Of a DNA stretch of 51,604 bases, positions 24,145 through 33,243 are shown piece after piece. Position 1 is the first letter of the stretch, and every line of letters starts with the position of its first letter. This DNA comes from Candidatus Binatota bacterium (GTDB lineage: Bacteria > Desulfobacterota > Binatia > UBA1149). The notes beneath the pieces were generated by a model. The model was given only the letters and a program-made list of their open reading frames with translations. It was not told the DNA's origin and made no database searches. The translations under genes were made by a program, and so were the position numbers. The DNA is taken from the NCBI GenBank assembly GCA_012960245.1, contig DUBO01000043.1, forward strand, positions 23,908-75,511. Direction: 5' to 3'.

Positions 24145-25569
24145 TCAGTGCAGCGTGTCGGTGGCCGGGTCTTCGTCGCCTTTGCCGCCGTTTGCCGCGT
24201 CGGCCTTGGCCTTACCCGCCTTGCGGGCTTTGGGCTTGGTCGTCTTGGACTTCCTGGCCTCTACCCGGGCGGGCTCTTCGCTCGAACTACTGTCGTGGGC
24301 GACATCGGCGGCCGGTGACTTGTCCTGCCTCGCCTCCAGCCAGCTGCCGTAGAGCCATCCCAGGAACCGGTCGGCCGCGTCTATGACGGCCTGGCTGCGC
24401 AACGAGGGAAATATCTCGAAGGCGTGCTGGGCACCGGGGATCTCGGCGTACAGTACCTTCTCGTTGGAGGCTTCTTCGAGCGCCGAGCTGAACTGCCTGG
24501 CTTCTTCCACCGGCACCAGGCTGTCGCGTTCGCCGTGTATGATGAAAAACGGCGGCGCGTCTGCGTGCAGGCGATCAAGCGGCGAAGCCTTGCGGTACTC
24601 GTCCGGCGCTTCTTCGATGGACGCCTTCATTACCTTTTCCTCGAGCACCTTGAGCAGGCCCTGGTTGTAGAGGTTGGCGTTGCGGTTGGTGAAGTCGTAG
24701 ACGCCGTAGAAGGGTACGCAGCCGGCTACCGAGGTGTCGACGTCTTCAATACCGGGTTGGTACTCGGGGTCGTTGGCCGTCAGTGCTACCAGCGCCGCGA
24801 GGTGTCCGCCCGCCGAGCCGCCGGTCACGACAAGGAAGTCGGGGTTGGCCCCGTAGTCGGCGCCGTGTTCTCGTATCCAGGCTATCGCGTGCTTTATGTC
24901 GACCAGGTGGTCGGGGTAGGTGGCGTGCGGGCTGAGCCGGTAATCGACGCTCACGCAGACCCAGCCGCGTGAGGCCATCTGCTGCATGAGCGGGAGTCCC
25001 TGTTCATTCTTGCTGCCGATGACCCAGCCGCCGCCGTGAATCTGCAGCAGGGTGGGGCAGTTGGAGGGAGCTGAGCGGCTGCGGTAGACGTCCAGCCGCA
25101 GGTTGATGCCGCGCACGCGCCGGTAGTGGATGTCGGCCACGCGTTCCACGTCGGGCAGGGCAATGGGAAACGGCCGCACAACGGGCTTCCAGCGGATCTC
25201 GCTGTCAAAGGCTTGCCGCCTGTCGTCGGGGACCGTGTCGCGGTAGTCGGCTCCAAGGCCACGCCTGAGCACCGACTCTACCAGCGCGGGCGTTTCAGTG
25301 GCGCCCCACCACTCCTTGAGCAGGGCGACCCAGGAGCCCAGCAGCAGGAGCATGCCGATGTTGCCAAAAAGCGAATCCAGCGCGCCGCCCGAAACCAGCA
25401 TCATGGCGAGCAGGGCCTGCAGCGCGACGTGCTGAGGGGCGAGCTCGCCCACTATCCACCCGGCAAAGAAACTCAGCGCCGAGGCCTTGTCGCCGGTGTA
25501 GGTGGGCCGGTAAACATTCCAGGTAAACCAGGCGCTCAGGGCGCCGAGTATCAACATCATCAGGGCCAT
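24145..25569 (-). CDS. Membrane-anchored alpha/beta hydrolase (HSL/BD-FAE-type esterase)
   Basis: 474 aa with GGAG upstream. The N-terminal 90 residues contain three to four membrane helices (LMMLILGALSAWFTW, ALLAMMLVSGGAL, MLLLLGSWVALL). The catalytic domain follows: oxyanion motif HGGGW, nucleophile in GGSAGG, acid in HGERDSLVP and His in PGAQHAFEIFP. It is therefore an intact carboxylesterase of the hormone-sensitive-lipase-like group, tethered to the membrane. The C-terminal 45 residues form a Lys/Ala-rich tail (SKTTKPKARKAGKAKADA), possibly disordered and nucleic-acid or membrane-surface binding. Substrate unknown. Confidence 0.93.
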   Translation of the reverse strand: MALMMLILGALSAWFTWNVYRPTYTGDKASALSFFAGWIVGELAPQHVALQALLAMMLVSGGALDSLFGNIGMLLLLGSWVALLKEWWGATETPALVESVLRRGLGADYRDTVPDDRRQAFDSEIRWKPVVRPFPIALPDVERVADIHYRRVRGINLRLDVYRSRSAPSNCPTLLQIHGGGWVIGSKNEQGLPLMQQMASRGWVCVSVDYRLSPHATYPDHLVDIKHAIAWIREHGADYGANPDFLVVTGGSAGGHLAALVALTANDPEYQPGIEDVDTSVAGCVPFYGVYDFTNRNANLYNQGLLKVLEEKVMKASIEEAPDEYRKASPLDRLHADAPPFFIIHGERDSLVPVEEARQFSSALEEASNEKVLYAEIPGAQHAFEIFPSLRSQAVIDAADRFLGWLYGSWLEARQDKSPAADVAHDSSSSEEPARVEARKSKTTKPKARKAGKAKADAANGGKGDEDPATDTLH

Positions 25570-25702
25570 AGGGGGTCTCCGTGGGGCCGCGTCAGCCGCG
25601 GCCGCGGCCCGAGCCTATAAGCGGGGCTGTTCTTACGCCAGCCCCACCCGCGCGGTCCCGTCAACGGTTCCAGGGCTGGCTTCCAGGGGCAGCGGCCGGC
25701 GG

Positions 25703-26605
25703 TCAGGGGTCGGCGGTGACAGCGCCGCTGGCTTCCTGCCAGGCGCGGCTGACGACGAAGTCGCGATCAAGCTTGAGCAGTAGCGGGATTTCCATCGTGT
25801 CGTAACCTTCGTCGAGCTCCAGCCTGGTCATGGCCAGGGTTTTCTTCAGCGTCCATCCCGCCGCGGCGGCGCGCTGGCCCTGCTCCCAAAGCTCGGCCAT
25901 GAAGTCGCGAAAAGCTCGCAACCCCGCGCGGTCGGTGGCCTCGCCGTGACCGGGTATGACGCGGTCGAAGTCGAGCTCCAGCACCCTGTCGACGGTGGCC
26001 GCCCATTCACGCACCGAGCCGCCTGCCTCGAGATCGATGTTGGGATAGCGCTTGTTGAAGAACAGGTCGCCGGTGTGCAACACTCGGTCTTCCACGAACA
26101 GCACCACGAGATCGCCGTCGGTGTGGCCTCGCCCGGGGTAAAGCGCGCGGATGGTTTTGCCGCCGATGCTCATCTCGTGCCGGGTCTCAAAAGTGGTGTT
26201 GGGCAGCTTGCGGTCGTCGCCCTCCCAGAAATCGGCATCACGGGTTAGCATGTGGTGGAGGGTGCGCTCGGTGGCCACTACTTTGGGCGCGCCGTCGAAA
26301 CCGGGATTGCCGTGGCTGTGATCGAGGTGGTAGTGGGTGTTGAGTATGGCCTGCACCGGGCCGCCGCCCAGTTCTTCGGCAAGCTCACGGATGGCCTCGC
26401 CCTGGAAAGCGAAGGTCATCGTGTCGACTACCACCGCGCCCTCCGACGTCGCCAGCACGGCAACGTTGCCGCCAAGGCCCTGCAGCATGTACACGTCACC
26501 GCTGACCTGCTCGTGTTCGAGCCCCGACAGCTTCCAGCGCAGGGCACCCACGGTAACGGCCGCGAGCAACGCCACGACGAGCAGCGCTCGTAAGCCTTTC
26601 TTCAT
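25703..26605 (-). CDS. Exported metallo-beta-lactamase-fold hydrolase
   Basis: 300 aa with an N-terminal hydrophobic signal or anchor (LRALLVVALLAAVTVGAL). Zinc ligands: THYHLDHSHG (His91, His93, Asp95, His96), GRGHTDGD, LHTGDLFF and PGHGE, all in place, so a working binuclear site is likely. The arrangement recalls periplasmic class-B beta-lactamase relatives and quinoprotein-associated proteins; antibiotic hydrolysis should not be assumed. It follows the glutathione transferase gene on the same strand by 21 bp. Confidence 0.93.
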   Translation of the reverse strand: MKKGLRALLVVALLAAVTVGALRWKLSGLEHEQVSGDVYMLQGLGGNVAVLATSEGAVVVDTMTFAFQGEAIRELAEELGGGPVQAILNTHYHLDHSHGNPGFDGAPKVVATERTLHHMLTRDADFWEGDDRKLPNTTFETRHEMSIGGKTIRALYPGRGHTDGDLVVLFVEDRVLHTGDLFFNKRYPNIDLEAGGSVREWAATVDRVLELDFDRVIPGHGEATDRAGLRAFRDFMAELWEQGQRAAAAGWTLKKTLAMTRLELDEGYDTMEIPLLLKLDRDFVVSRAWQEASGAVTADP

Positions 26606-26626
26606 CCTATCGCCCGGTCCCCGCGC

Positions 26627-27274
26627 CTAGGCGGCTTGCTGGAATAATTCGCGTTCTTCCGCGATGAGTTTGGCCACAGTCGGTCGTTCGACGACGCGCT
26701 GGTACAGCCCGGCGAGCCCTGGCCAGCGGGCGCTGTCCACCAATTCCGAGGCGTGGGCCATGTTGATCAGCATGCTCACGACCGAGATGTCGGCTATCGA
26801 GAAGTCGCCGGCCAGGTAGTCGTTGCTGCCCAGTTCACCTTCTATGTAGTCGAACAAGGGCGGCAGCTTCTCGTCGATGGCGGTTCTGACCACCGACTCG
26901 TCGCAGTCCTTGCCGAAGAAGGCCGGGCCGACCACGCGTTGCCTGAAGATGTCGGGTCCGATGACACTCACCAGCGCCGTGTCGGCGTACTCTTCAAACC
27001 AGCGCGCGCGAGCCAGCAAGCGGGCGTCAACCGGGTATACGGCCGGGTCGGGGTGTGTTGCCTCGAGGTAGGCAATGATCACCGACGAGTCGGGCATGGT
27101 CCAGCCGTCCTCTTCGAGCACGGGGATCTTGCCCAGCGGGCTGATGGCGGCAAAGGCGTCGTCGCCTGCGCCCGGCATTATGGGGTTGAGATCGTAGGGG
27201 AGGTTTTTTTCTTCGAGCACGATGCGCACCTTGCGTACGAAGGGGGAAGGGCCGATTCCATGGATTTTTAACAT
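26627..27274 (-). CDS. Glutathione S-transferase family protein
   Basis: 215 aa, GGAG eight bases before ATG 27274. The N-terminal thioredoxin-like domain has SPFVRKVRIVLEEKNLPY, the cis-Pro segment GKIPVLEEDGW and the SNAIL-like PDSSVIIAYLE. The C-terminal helical domain has the N-capping motif DYLAGDFSIADISV. These are standard GST features; it conjugates glutathione to electrophiles or reduces peroxides. Class and substrate cannot be assigned. It is probably co-transcribed with the MBL-fold gene downstream. Confidence 0.94.
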   Translation of the reverse strand: MLKIHGIGPSPFVRKVRIVLEEKNLPYDLNPIMPGAGDDAFAAISPLGKIPVLEEDGWTMPDSSVIIAYLEATHPDPAVYPVDARLLARARWFEEYADTALVSVIGPDIFRQRVVGPAFFGKDCDESVVRTAIDEKLPPLFDYIEGELGSNDYLAGDFSIADISVVSMLINMAHASELVDSARWPGLAGLYQRVVERPTVAKLIAEERELFQQAA

Positions 27275-27379
27275 GCTGTTTTCTCCTGCCGTTGTTTTTT
27301 GCAGGCTACACAGCCTGTCGGAACAACGGGGACACGCCGACTATAGGGAGCTACCCGCGGCTGCGACAAGGCTCGCTGC

Positions 27380-28132
27380 TCAGTTTGTGCTGTCTTCGTC
27401 GAGGTCCGCGAGTCCCGCACGCGCGTAGCGGGTCACCATGGCGGTGACGGCCACCGTGGCCAGCAGGCCCACGAGCATGGTGGCGTACCAGCCTGGTCCA
27501 TGGCTGCTGTTGCCACCGGCGAGTTGCACGGCTTCGCCGCCGGCCGCGCCGTAGTAGACGTACAACAACGTGCCCGGCAGCATGCCGGCGCAGGCGAGCA
27601 GGTAGTCACGGGCGCGTATCGAAGTGAGACCGAGCGCGTAGTTGAGCAGGTTGAAGGGGAACAGCGGCGACAGTCGCAACAGGAAGACCACGCGCAGGCC
27701 ACGCTGTGCAACGGCCGCCTCCATGCTGGCCAGGCCCGGTCGCTTGCGCAGGCGGCTTTCGACCGCCGGGCGGGCGAGGTAGCGCGAGACCAGGAAGGCG
27801 AGGTTCGCTCCCAGCGTGGCGCCGACCATGACCAGGGCGGTTCCGTTTGCCACACCGTATACGGCACCGGCGGCAAGCGTCATGAGCGAGCCCGGCACCA
27901 TGGCAACCGTGGCCAGCGCATAGACGGCGACGAACACCGCGGCCCCGGTAGTGCCGCGACCGCGAATCCACTCGAGCAAAGCGGGCAGGTCGTCGCCGGC
28001 CAGGTGGGCCACGGCGGCCAGCCCCAGCAGCGCAGCTACGGCGACTATACTCCCCGCCTTTGCACGGCCACACGTTTTACCGGAAGTGGGCGTGGTTTCC
28101 CCGGCTGTTTTTCTGCTTGCTCGGCGGCTCAT
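27380..28132 (-). CDS. TVP38/TMEM64 family (SNARE-associated, DedA-like) membrane protein
   Basis: 250 aa. A hydrophilic N-terminus is followed by five or six membrane segments. The family core reads VPGSLMTLAAGAVYGVANGTALVMVGATLGANLAFLVSRYLARP, and a re-entrant part follows with RLSPLFPFNLLNYALGLTSI, the conserved VTT-domain motif. Members are thought to move or flip lipids; the exact role is not established. The gene stands alone on this strand and diverges from the M48 peptidase gene. Confidence 0.93.
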   Translation of the reverse strand: MSRRASRKTAGETTPTSGKTCGRAKAGSIVAVAALLGLAAVAHLAGDDLPALLEWIRGRGTTGAAVFVAVYALATVAMVPGSLMTLAAGAVYGVANGTALVMVGATLGANLAFLVSRYLARPAVESRLRKRPGLASMEAAVAQRGLRVVFLLRLSPLFPFNLLNYALGLTSIRARDYLLACAGMLPGTLLYVYYGAAGGEAVQLAGGNSSHGPGWYATMLVGLLATVAVTAMVTRYARAGLADLDEDSTN

Positions 28133-28183
28133 TTAACGCTCTATCTTCGCTCGTTATCCGTGTTTGTTCCAACTTTGTAACAA

Positions 28184-28224
28184 CGGCGAATATAACGAGC
28201 CCATTCGGTCTTGAAAATTCGCCG
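28184..28224. repeat. Spaced 8-bp inverted repeat in divergent promoter region
   Basis: CGGCGAAT (28184-28191) and ATTCGCCG (28217-28224) are exact complements 25 bp apart, inside the gap between the TVP38 and M48 peptidase genes. TTGAAA at 28211 could be a -35 element for the peptidase gene. A regulator-binding site is possible. Confidence 0.35.
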
Positions 28225-28246
28225 CCCTACTTACTAATAGTGGGGG

Positions 28247-29365
28247 GTGTCGAATGAATTGAAATCGTGGCTGCGACCTGTGGGGCTTACAAGGGAAACC
28301 CTGTCAGTGCTGCTGTTGTCTGCGTTGTTCCTGGGGGCGCCGGCCTGCACGCCGGTGCTGCAGACCCCGGTGGTCTCGGCGGCGGCGGTGAGCGAGGAAG
28401 GCCGACGCCAGAAGGAGCTTTTCGTCGAGCTCTTCCAGGCACGGCGACAGCGCCTGTCGCGTGTTGCATCGCGGCTGCGCGTGCAGGGCGTGGAGCTTTG
28501 CGGCGAACAGGTTGGGCCTTACTACGGCTTACTCGTACGCAGTCGCGATGACATTGCCGAGAACTTCAGGGACGCGGCCACGACCGTGCTTGGCCTGGGC
28601 AAGCGTCCGACTATCGAGCTGATCGAATCTGGCTCGCCGGCCGAGACGGCCGGCCTGAAGACGGGCTGGGTCGTGGGTTCGATCAACGGCCACGCGGTGC
28701 ACAACGGCGAAGAGGTGGCGCGCTTCACCGAGGAGGCGAGGGCTGCGGGGGCTGCGCTTGAGCTCGAGCTCGGGGGCGAGCAGGCCGGCCGGCGGGTGAC
28801 GGTAGAGCCGGTGACGGCCTGCGCGTTTCCTGTGATTATGAAGGTGGGCGATCCGGTAAACGCTTTTGCGGACGGCAGCCGCGTAGTCATCTTCAGCGGC
28901 ATGATCAAGTTCGTGGAAAGCGACGAGGAGCTGGCGCTGGTGGTCGGCCACGAGATGGCGCACAACGTGCTCAGCCATGTACGCAAGCAACAGGGCAACT
29001 ACGCGGTGGGCCGACTGCTCGGGCTGCTCGTTGATATCGGCGCGGCCGCCGCCGGCGTCAACACGGCGGGTACCGGCGAGATGATGGGCGCGTCTATCGG
29101 CGCTAACGCTTCCTCGCTGGGTTTTGAAGCCGAGGCCGATTACATGGGCATGTACGTTGCGGCCCGCGCCGGTTACGACGTGTCGGGGGCGCCGATGCTC
29201 TGGCGGCGCATGGCCGTTGAACACCCGGGGTCTATTGATGGCGCGTTCATGGCTTCGCACCCGAGCACCACGGAGCGCTTTGTTGCCCTCGAGCAGACGG
29301 TGGACGAGATCAAGCGCAGGCGTGCTGCCGGTGAAGAACTCATACCCCTGCGACTCGAGGAGTAA
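28247..29365 (+). CDS. M48 family metallopeptidase with PDZ domain
   Basis: 372 aa, GTG start directly after a G-run. Signal sequence: LLLSALFLGAPACTP, with a cysteine but a poor lipobox. A PDZ-like domain (about residues 115-190: IELIESGSPAETAGLKTGWVVGSING) precedes the peptidase domain with zinc motif VVGHEMAHNVLSHV near 244 and the third-ligand region EAEADYMGMYVAARAGYD. Conserved HPSTTER follows. This is the layout of periplasmic BepA/LoiP-like quality-control peptidases, with a PDZ domain added. A role in outer-membrane protein quality control is inferred. Confidence 0.94.
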   Translation: MSNELKSWLRPVGLTRETLSVLLLSALFLGAPACTPVLQTPVVSAAAVSEEGRRQKELFVELFQARRQRLSRVASRLRVQGVELCGEQVGPYYGLLVRSRDDIAENFRDAATTVLGLGKRPTIELIESGSPAETAGLKTGWVVGSINGHAVHNGEEVARFTEEARAAGAALELELGGEQAGRRVTVEPVTACAFPVIMKVGDPVNAFADGSRVVIFSGMIKFVESDEELALVVGHEMAHNVLSHVRKQQGNYAVGRLLGLLVDIGAAAAGVNTAGTGEMMGASIGANASSLGFEAEADYMGMYVAARAGYDVSGAPMLWRRMAVEHPGSIDGAFMASHPSTTERFVALEQTVDEIKRRRAAGEELIPLRLEE

Positions 29366-30385
29366 TCAGGGGCGGCCAGCGGCCAGGCGCAGCGTGTCCG
29401 CGTAGCCGCGCACGATACAGGCCCCGTCGAGTACACCGCGCTCCTTGAGCAAACGGTGCATGGTGGGCAGCCTGTAAAGCGGCACCGCCATGAAGAGGTG
29501 GTGTTCGAGGTGGTAGTTCACCCGGTTGGGCGCGAGTAGCAGGCGCTCCCACCAGCTCGCCAGCGTGGTGCGCGCGTTCTGCAGCGGATCGGCCGGGTCG
29601 GCGATCATCGAGTGCTCGTTGATCGAGCGTATGCGCATGGCCAGGCTGTAGGTCGTGAGCCAGGCAACCGGCCAGAGCAGGTAGAGCAACGGGTGGCCGA
29701 GGGCCGTGAGCAAGGCCAGCAGCGCCGCGTTGGTGGAGAGCACGCCCAGCAGGTTGTTGTAGGTAAAGCCGTCTGCCGACTCGCGACGGCGGGCGCGGCC
29801 CTTGCTGATCGAGAGGTCTCTTTGCAGTGTAGCCTTGGCGCGTTTCCAGCCGGTTTGTCCTGACAGGTCGCGCCACAGCTTGCGCTTCATGCTGGCGCGG
29901 CTGATCGGGAAGGGACGCGTAAGGTTTCGATCGGGATCCTTGTCGGTCCAGTTGAAGCGGTGGTGCTCGAGGTGGTAGGGCCGGTAGGGGGCGATGTCTG
30001 ACCAAACCGGGTAGGCACACAGCCAGTTGCCCACCAGGTCGTTGGCTGGACGCGTGGAGAGTAATGCGCCGTGCGAGGCTTCGTGCATGAGCACGGCGAA
30101 GCCGAGCTGGCGGGCGCCGATGACGAACAGGGCGAAGACCACCGTCAGCAGGTTGGGCCAGGCGGCGACCAGCGCCATGGCGGCAGCCACGATGCCCCAG
30201 TTAACCGCCAGCGACCACAGCCCGCGAAGGTTGTTCACGCGATGCAACTCGCGGATTTCGCGTTCGGTGAGCACCGCCTTCCAGTCGCGGTCGGCCGTGG
30301 AAGGGGCCCGCCCGTCGGCGGCCACCACTATTCCGTCACCGCTGCGCTGCCAGTCCACCTGAACCGTGTTTGCCACGCTCGACAT
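29366..30385 (-). CDS. Membrane fatty acid desaturase family protein
   Basis: 339 aa from ATG 30385; a TTG at 30421 would add 12 residues. Three histidine clusters of the diiron desaturase/hydroxylase family are present: HEASH, HLEHHRFNW and HLEHHLFMAVP, plus SINEHSMI. Four to six membrane stretches (NWGIVAAAMALVAAWPNLLTVVFALFV, LLYLLWPVAWLTTYSLA) fit the family. It introduces a double bond or hydroxyl into a lipid chain, taking electrons from an unidentified partner. Its end abuts the convergent M48 gene with no spacer. Confidence 0.94.
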   Translation of the reverse strand: MSSVANTVQVDWQRSGDGIVVAADGRAPSTADRDWKAVLTEREIRELHRVNNLRGLWSLAVNWGIVAAAMALVAAWPNLLTVVFALFVIGARQLGFAVLMHEASHGALLSTRPANDLVGNWLCAYPVWSDIAPYRPYHLEHHRFNWTDKDPDRNLTRPFPISRASMKRKLWRDLSGQTGWKRAKATLQRDLSISKGRARRRESADGFTYNNLLGVLSTNAALLALLTALGHPLLYLLWPVAWLTTYSLAMRIRSINEHSMIADPADPLQNARTTLASWWERLLLAPNRVNYHLEHHLFMAVPLYRLPTMHRLLKERGVLDGACIVRGYADTLRLAAGRP

Positions 30386-30437
30386 GACCCCGATGGTGAC
30401 GGCAATGACCCCCTGCGTCAAGAGAAGAGGCTGTCTT

Positions 30438-30449
30438 CCCCTTTCGGGG
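30438..30449. repeat. CCCC-TTTC-GGGG mini-hairpin upstream of a gene start
   Basis: A four-base-pair stem with a TTTC (GAAA on the other strand) loop lies 26 bp before the hydrolase start and inside its G-rich ribosome-site region. The same motif recurs at 50220-50231 and, with a longer stem, at 50430-50443, each time just ahead of a gene. Confidence 0.4.
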
Positions 30450-30475
30450 GGGAGGCGGTGGTGTTAGAAGGCGGC

Positions 30476-31420
30476 ATGCGTTTTTTGTTTTTCAGGCTAC
30501 CGGGTTACCTGCTCTTCACAGCACTGGTATTGGCGGGAGTGCAGGCGCTGCACAGCGACGACATGCAGCGCACTTTTCCCGCGGCGGGTTCTTTTGTAGA
30601 GGTTGACGGACTGAGCTTCCACGTGCTCAGGCAGGGGCAGGGCAGCCCCGTGTTACTGCTGCACGGTTGCCCGGGTTTTGCCGACGATTTTCGCATCACG
30701 GCTGACGGCGGCCCCGGCGTTTTCGAGCTGTTGGCGGTTGATCACGACGTGATCGCTATTGACCGCGTTGGTTACGGCTACACCGATGGCGGGGACGACG
30801 GCGTCCTCGGCCTGTTTGGCCAGGCCGACCTCTTGCCGGGCCTGCTGGCTGCTCTCGGCGTCGACAGCGCCGTGCTGGTGGGGCACAGCTACGGCGCTTC
30901 GCTGTCACTGGCCACTGCCGTCCGCCATCCCGAGGTCGTAGACGGCATGCTCTTGCTGGGTGGCGCCGTTTACGGTGAGGGAGTTGAGCCGGGGTTTCTT
31001 GAACACCTCGCGGCGGCTCCGGTGCTTGGTCCGCTGGTGAGCCGTTCGCTGGCGCCCCTGCTGGCTCCCCTGGTCGAGGAAGGCCTGGCCGAGGCCTTTG
31101 CACCCGACGCGCTTCCACCGGGCTACGCCGGCCGCTTCGCCATTCACCTTGCCCGTCCCGGCCCCATGGTGCAGCGCGCCCACGAGATTATGGGGCTTGC
31201 CCCGGCGCTCGACGCCATCGCCCCCGCTTACAGGGGCATAAAGGTGCCGGTCACCATCGTGGTGGGAGGCGAAGACACTCGTGCGCTGGCCAACAATCGC
31301 CGCCTGGCCGAAAATCTTGCGCAGGCAAAGTACGTGGAGATACCCGGTATCGGGCACGAGATTCCACATCTGCGCGCGCGCCTGGTGGCCGACGAGGTCC
31401 GCGGGTTGCTCGTCCGCTAA
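30476..31420 (+). CDS. Alpha/beta hydrolase, membrane-anchored or exported
   Basis: 314 aa from ATG 30476 (MRFLFFRLPGYLLFTALVLAG), whose first 25 residues form a signal anchor. Hydrolase features: oxyanion loop LLHGCPGFADDF, nucleophile elbow GHSYGAS, acid in VGGEDTRAL and catalytic His in IPGIGHEIPH. The triad appears complete. The family covers epoxide hydrolases, haloalkane dehalogenases, esterases and lipases; the substrate is undecided. It is divergent from the desaturase and convergent with the acyl-CoA synthetase, whose stop overlaps its own by 4 bp. Confidence 0.93.
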   Translation: MRFLFFRLPGYLLFTALVLAGVQALHSDDMQRTFPAAGSFVEVDGLSFHVLRQGQGSPVLLLHGCPGFADDFRITADGGPGVFELLAVDHDVIAIDRVGYGYTDGGDDGVLGLFGQADLLPGLLAALGVDSAVLVGHSYGASLSLATAVRHPEVVDGMLLLGGAVYGEGVEPGFLEHLAAAPVLGPLVSRSLAPLLAPLVEEGLAEAFAPDALPPGYAGRFAIHLARPGPMVQRAHEIMGLAPALDAIAPAYRGIKVPVTIVVGGEDTRALANNRRLAENLAQAKYVEIPGIGHEIPHLRARLVADEVRGLLVR

Positions 31421-33087
31421 GCCCCTGCCGCCTGGTCCTGGTCCACCAGTTCGAGGGCCCGGGCTGTCACGCTCTTGTAGTCCATCTTGCCCGCGGGCGT
31501 GCGTCCGAGAGAATCGACGCAGAATACGCGCTTGGGCACCTTGAAGGCCGCCAGCAGTTCGCGTACGTGCTGGCGCAATTCATCCTCGCCGGCCTGTGTA
31601 CCCTCGGCCGGGGTCACCAGCGCCGTTATGGCCTGGCCCCACTTCTCATCGGGCAGGCCGACCACTGCCGCGTCTTCTACCGAGGGGTGACGCTTGAGCA
31701 CTTCTTCGAGCTCCTCGGGGTAAACTTTTTCGCCGCCGGTGTTGATGCACTGCGAGCCTCGTCCGAGCAGCACCAGGGTCCCGTCTTCGGCCACGGTGGC
31801 GTAGTCGCCGGGCATGGAGTAGCGCACGCCGTTTATCACGGGGAAGGTCTGCGCGCTTTTTTCCGGGTCCTTGTAGTAGCCGGCCGGAATGGGGCCGCAG
31901 CGCGCCACCCGCCCGCGCTCGCCTGAGCCCGGCACGACCTCGCGGCCGTCGTCGGTGAACACCTTCACGTTGTCGCCCACGGTAAAACGAGCCGTTTCGG
32001 TTTTCGTTTCGGCCGTCTGCACCGAGGTTCCCATGCCGGTGGCCTCCGACGCGCCCAGGGCATCGACCAGCGCCATGCCCGGGTGGTGGTCGAGGAGTTT
32101 CTCCTTGGTTTCGGGAGTCCACATGACCCCCGAGGACACCATCATCACCAGGCTCGACAGGTCGTAGGCTTTTTTAGCACCCGTCTCTGCCTGGCCAGCG
32201 CGTTCTTCGAGCGCCGCGAGCATCGGCCGTGCGAATACGTCGCCCACCATTGAGATCACCTGTACGCGGTCGCGTTCGACCGAGCTCCACAACTCCTGCG
32301 CATCGAAGCTGCGCGAGGGCAGGGTCACCACGCAGCCACCGCCCATGAGCGCGTTGATGGCGGTGAACAAACCGGTGCCGTGCATCAGCGGGCAGGCCGG
32401 CAGCAGGAACACTGTGTCGCCGTCACCCACGCGTGACAGGTGCTCGTCGAGGTCGGCGGGCTTGTTGGCTCCGGTCACCAGTTCGCCGCCACCACCGAGC
32501 GTGCCCCACAGGGCGGCTTGCGGCCACATCACCGCCTTGGGCATACCCGTGGTGCCGCCGGTGTAAAGAAACACCATGTCCTCGCCGCTGCGTTCGATGT
32601 CCAACGGCGAGTCGTCGCCCGACAGCGCGTCGTCCCAGCTCGTCGCGAAGCCCGCGAGCGGGTTTTCGTCTGCCACCTGGACGAGCGTGGTCAACGATTG
32701 GTTGCTCTCCACCAGGGCCGCGACGCTGTCGGTGAAACAGCCTTCAAATATGATCGCCACGGAGTCGGAGTTCTCCAGTATGTAGGCCAGCTCCTCGGCC
32801 CGGTAACGGTAGTTGACGTTGACAGGCACCAGCCGGGCCTTGAAGGCCGCGGCCAGGGTGATCATCCACTCGGGGCGGTTGTAAGCGTAAATGGCCAGCT
32901 TGTCGCCGGCCACCGCTCCACGGTCGAGCAGGAAGCGCGCGAGCGCGTTCGAGCGGCGATCGAATTCGGCCCAGGAGATCGCCAGGCCGCCGTGCAGCAA
33001 CGCGGGCCGATCGGGCACAACGCGTGCTACGCCCTCCCATACGTTGGCAAAGTTCCAGTGTTGATTCGAGGCTGCGAGGTCGTTCAT
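31417..33087 (-). CDS. Acyl-CoA synthetase (AMP-binding, FadD-like)
   Basis: 556 aa. It activates carboxylic acids to CoA thioesters by way of an acyl-AMP. The ATP/P-loop motif FLYTGGTTGMPKAVMW is at residues about 173-188, the adenylate segment SSGVMWTPETKEKL and GASEATGMG lie in the middle, GRGSQCINTGGEKVYPEEL is the hinge region, and the catalytic lysine is in TPAGKMDYK near the end. The sequence style recalls actinobacterial FadD enzymes that act on branched or steroid side-chain acids, which is an impression only. It diverges from two acyl-CoA dehydrogenase genes and probably supplies their substrate. Confidence 0.95.
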   Translation of the reverse strand: MNDLAASNQHWNFANVWEGVARVVPDRPALLHGGLAISWAEFDRRSNALARFLLDRGAVAGDKLAIYAYNRPEWMITLAAAFKARLVPVNVNYRYRAEELAYILENSDSVAIIFEGCFTDSVAALVESNQSLTTLVQVADENPLAGFATSWDDALSGDDSPLDIERSGEDMVFLYTGGTTGMPKAVMWPQAALWGTLGGGGELVTGANKPADLDEHLSRVGDGDTVFLLPACPLMHGTGLFTAINALMGGGCVVTLPSRSFDAQELWSSVERDRVQVISMVGDVFARPMLAALEERAGQAETGAKKAYDLSSLVMMVSSGVMWTPETKEKLLDHHPGMALVDALGASEATGMGTSVQTAETKTETARFTVGDNVKVFTDDGREVVPGSGERGRVARCGPIPAGYYKDPEKSAQTFPVINGVRYSMPGDYATVAEDGTLVLLGRGSQCINTGGEKVYPEELEEVLKRHPSVEDAAVVGLPDEKWGQAITALVTPAEGTQAGEDELRQHVRELLAAFKVPKRVFCVDSLGRTPAGKMDYKSVTARALELVDQDQAAGA

Positions 33088-33243
33088 GAAGTACTCCTTA
33101 CAGCCGCGGTGTTAACACGAGGGCCACGGTTGCTGCAACGTCCGCGGTTCCCGAATCCCCCGCGGAGGCTGGCTTCAGCAGGGGGTAGCGGGCAATTATG
33201 CACGGGCGACCGGGTGCGACCAGCACCATTGGAGAAACACTGT

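Noticed and set aside
32440-33243. Extension of the first acyl-CoA dehydrogenase to 659 aa
   Set aside because: The added part is antisense to the acyl-CoA synthetase; the dehydrogenase domain begins at ATG 33244 with a ribosome site.
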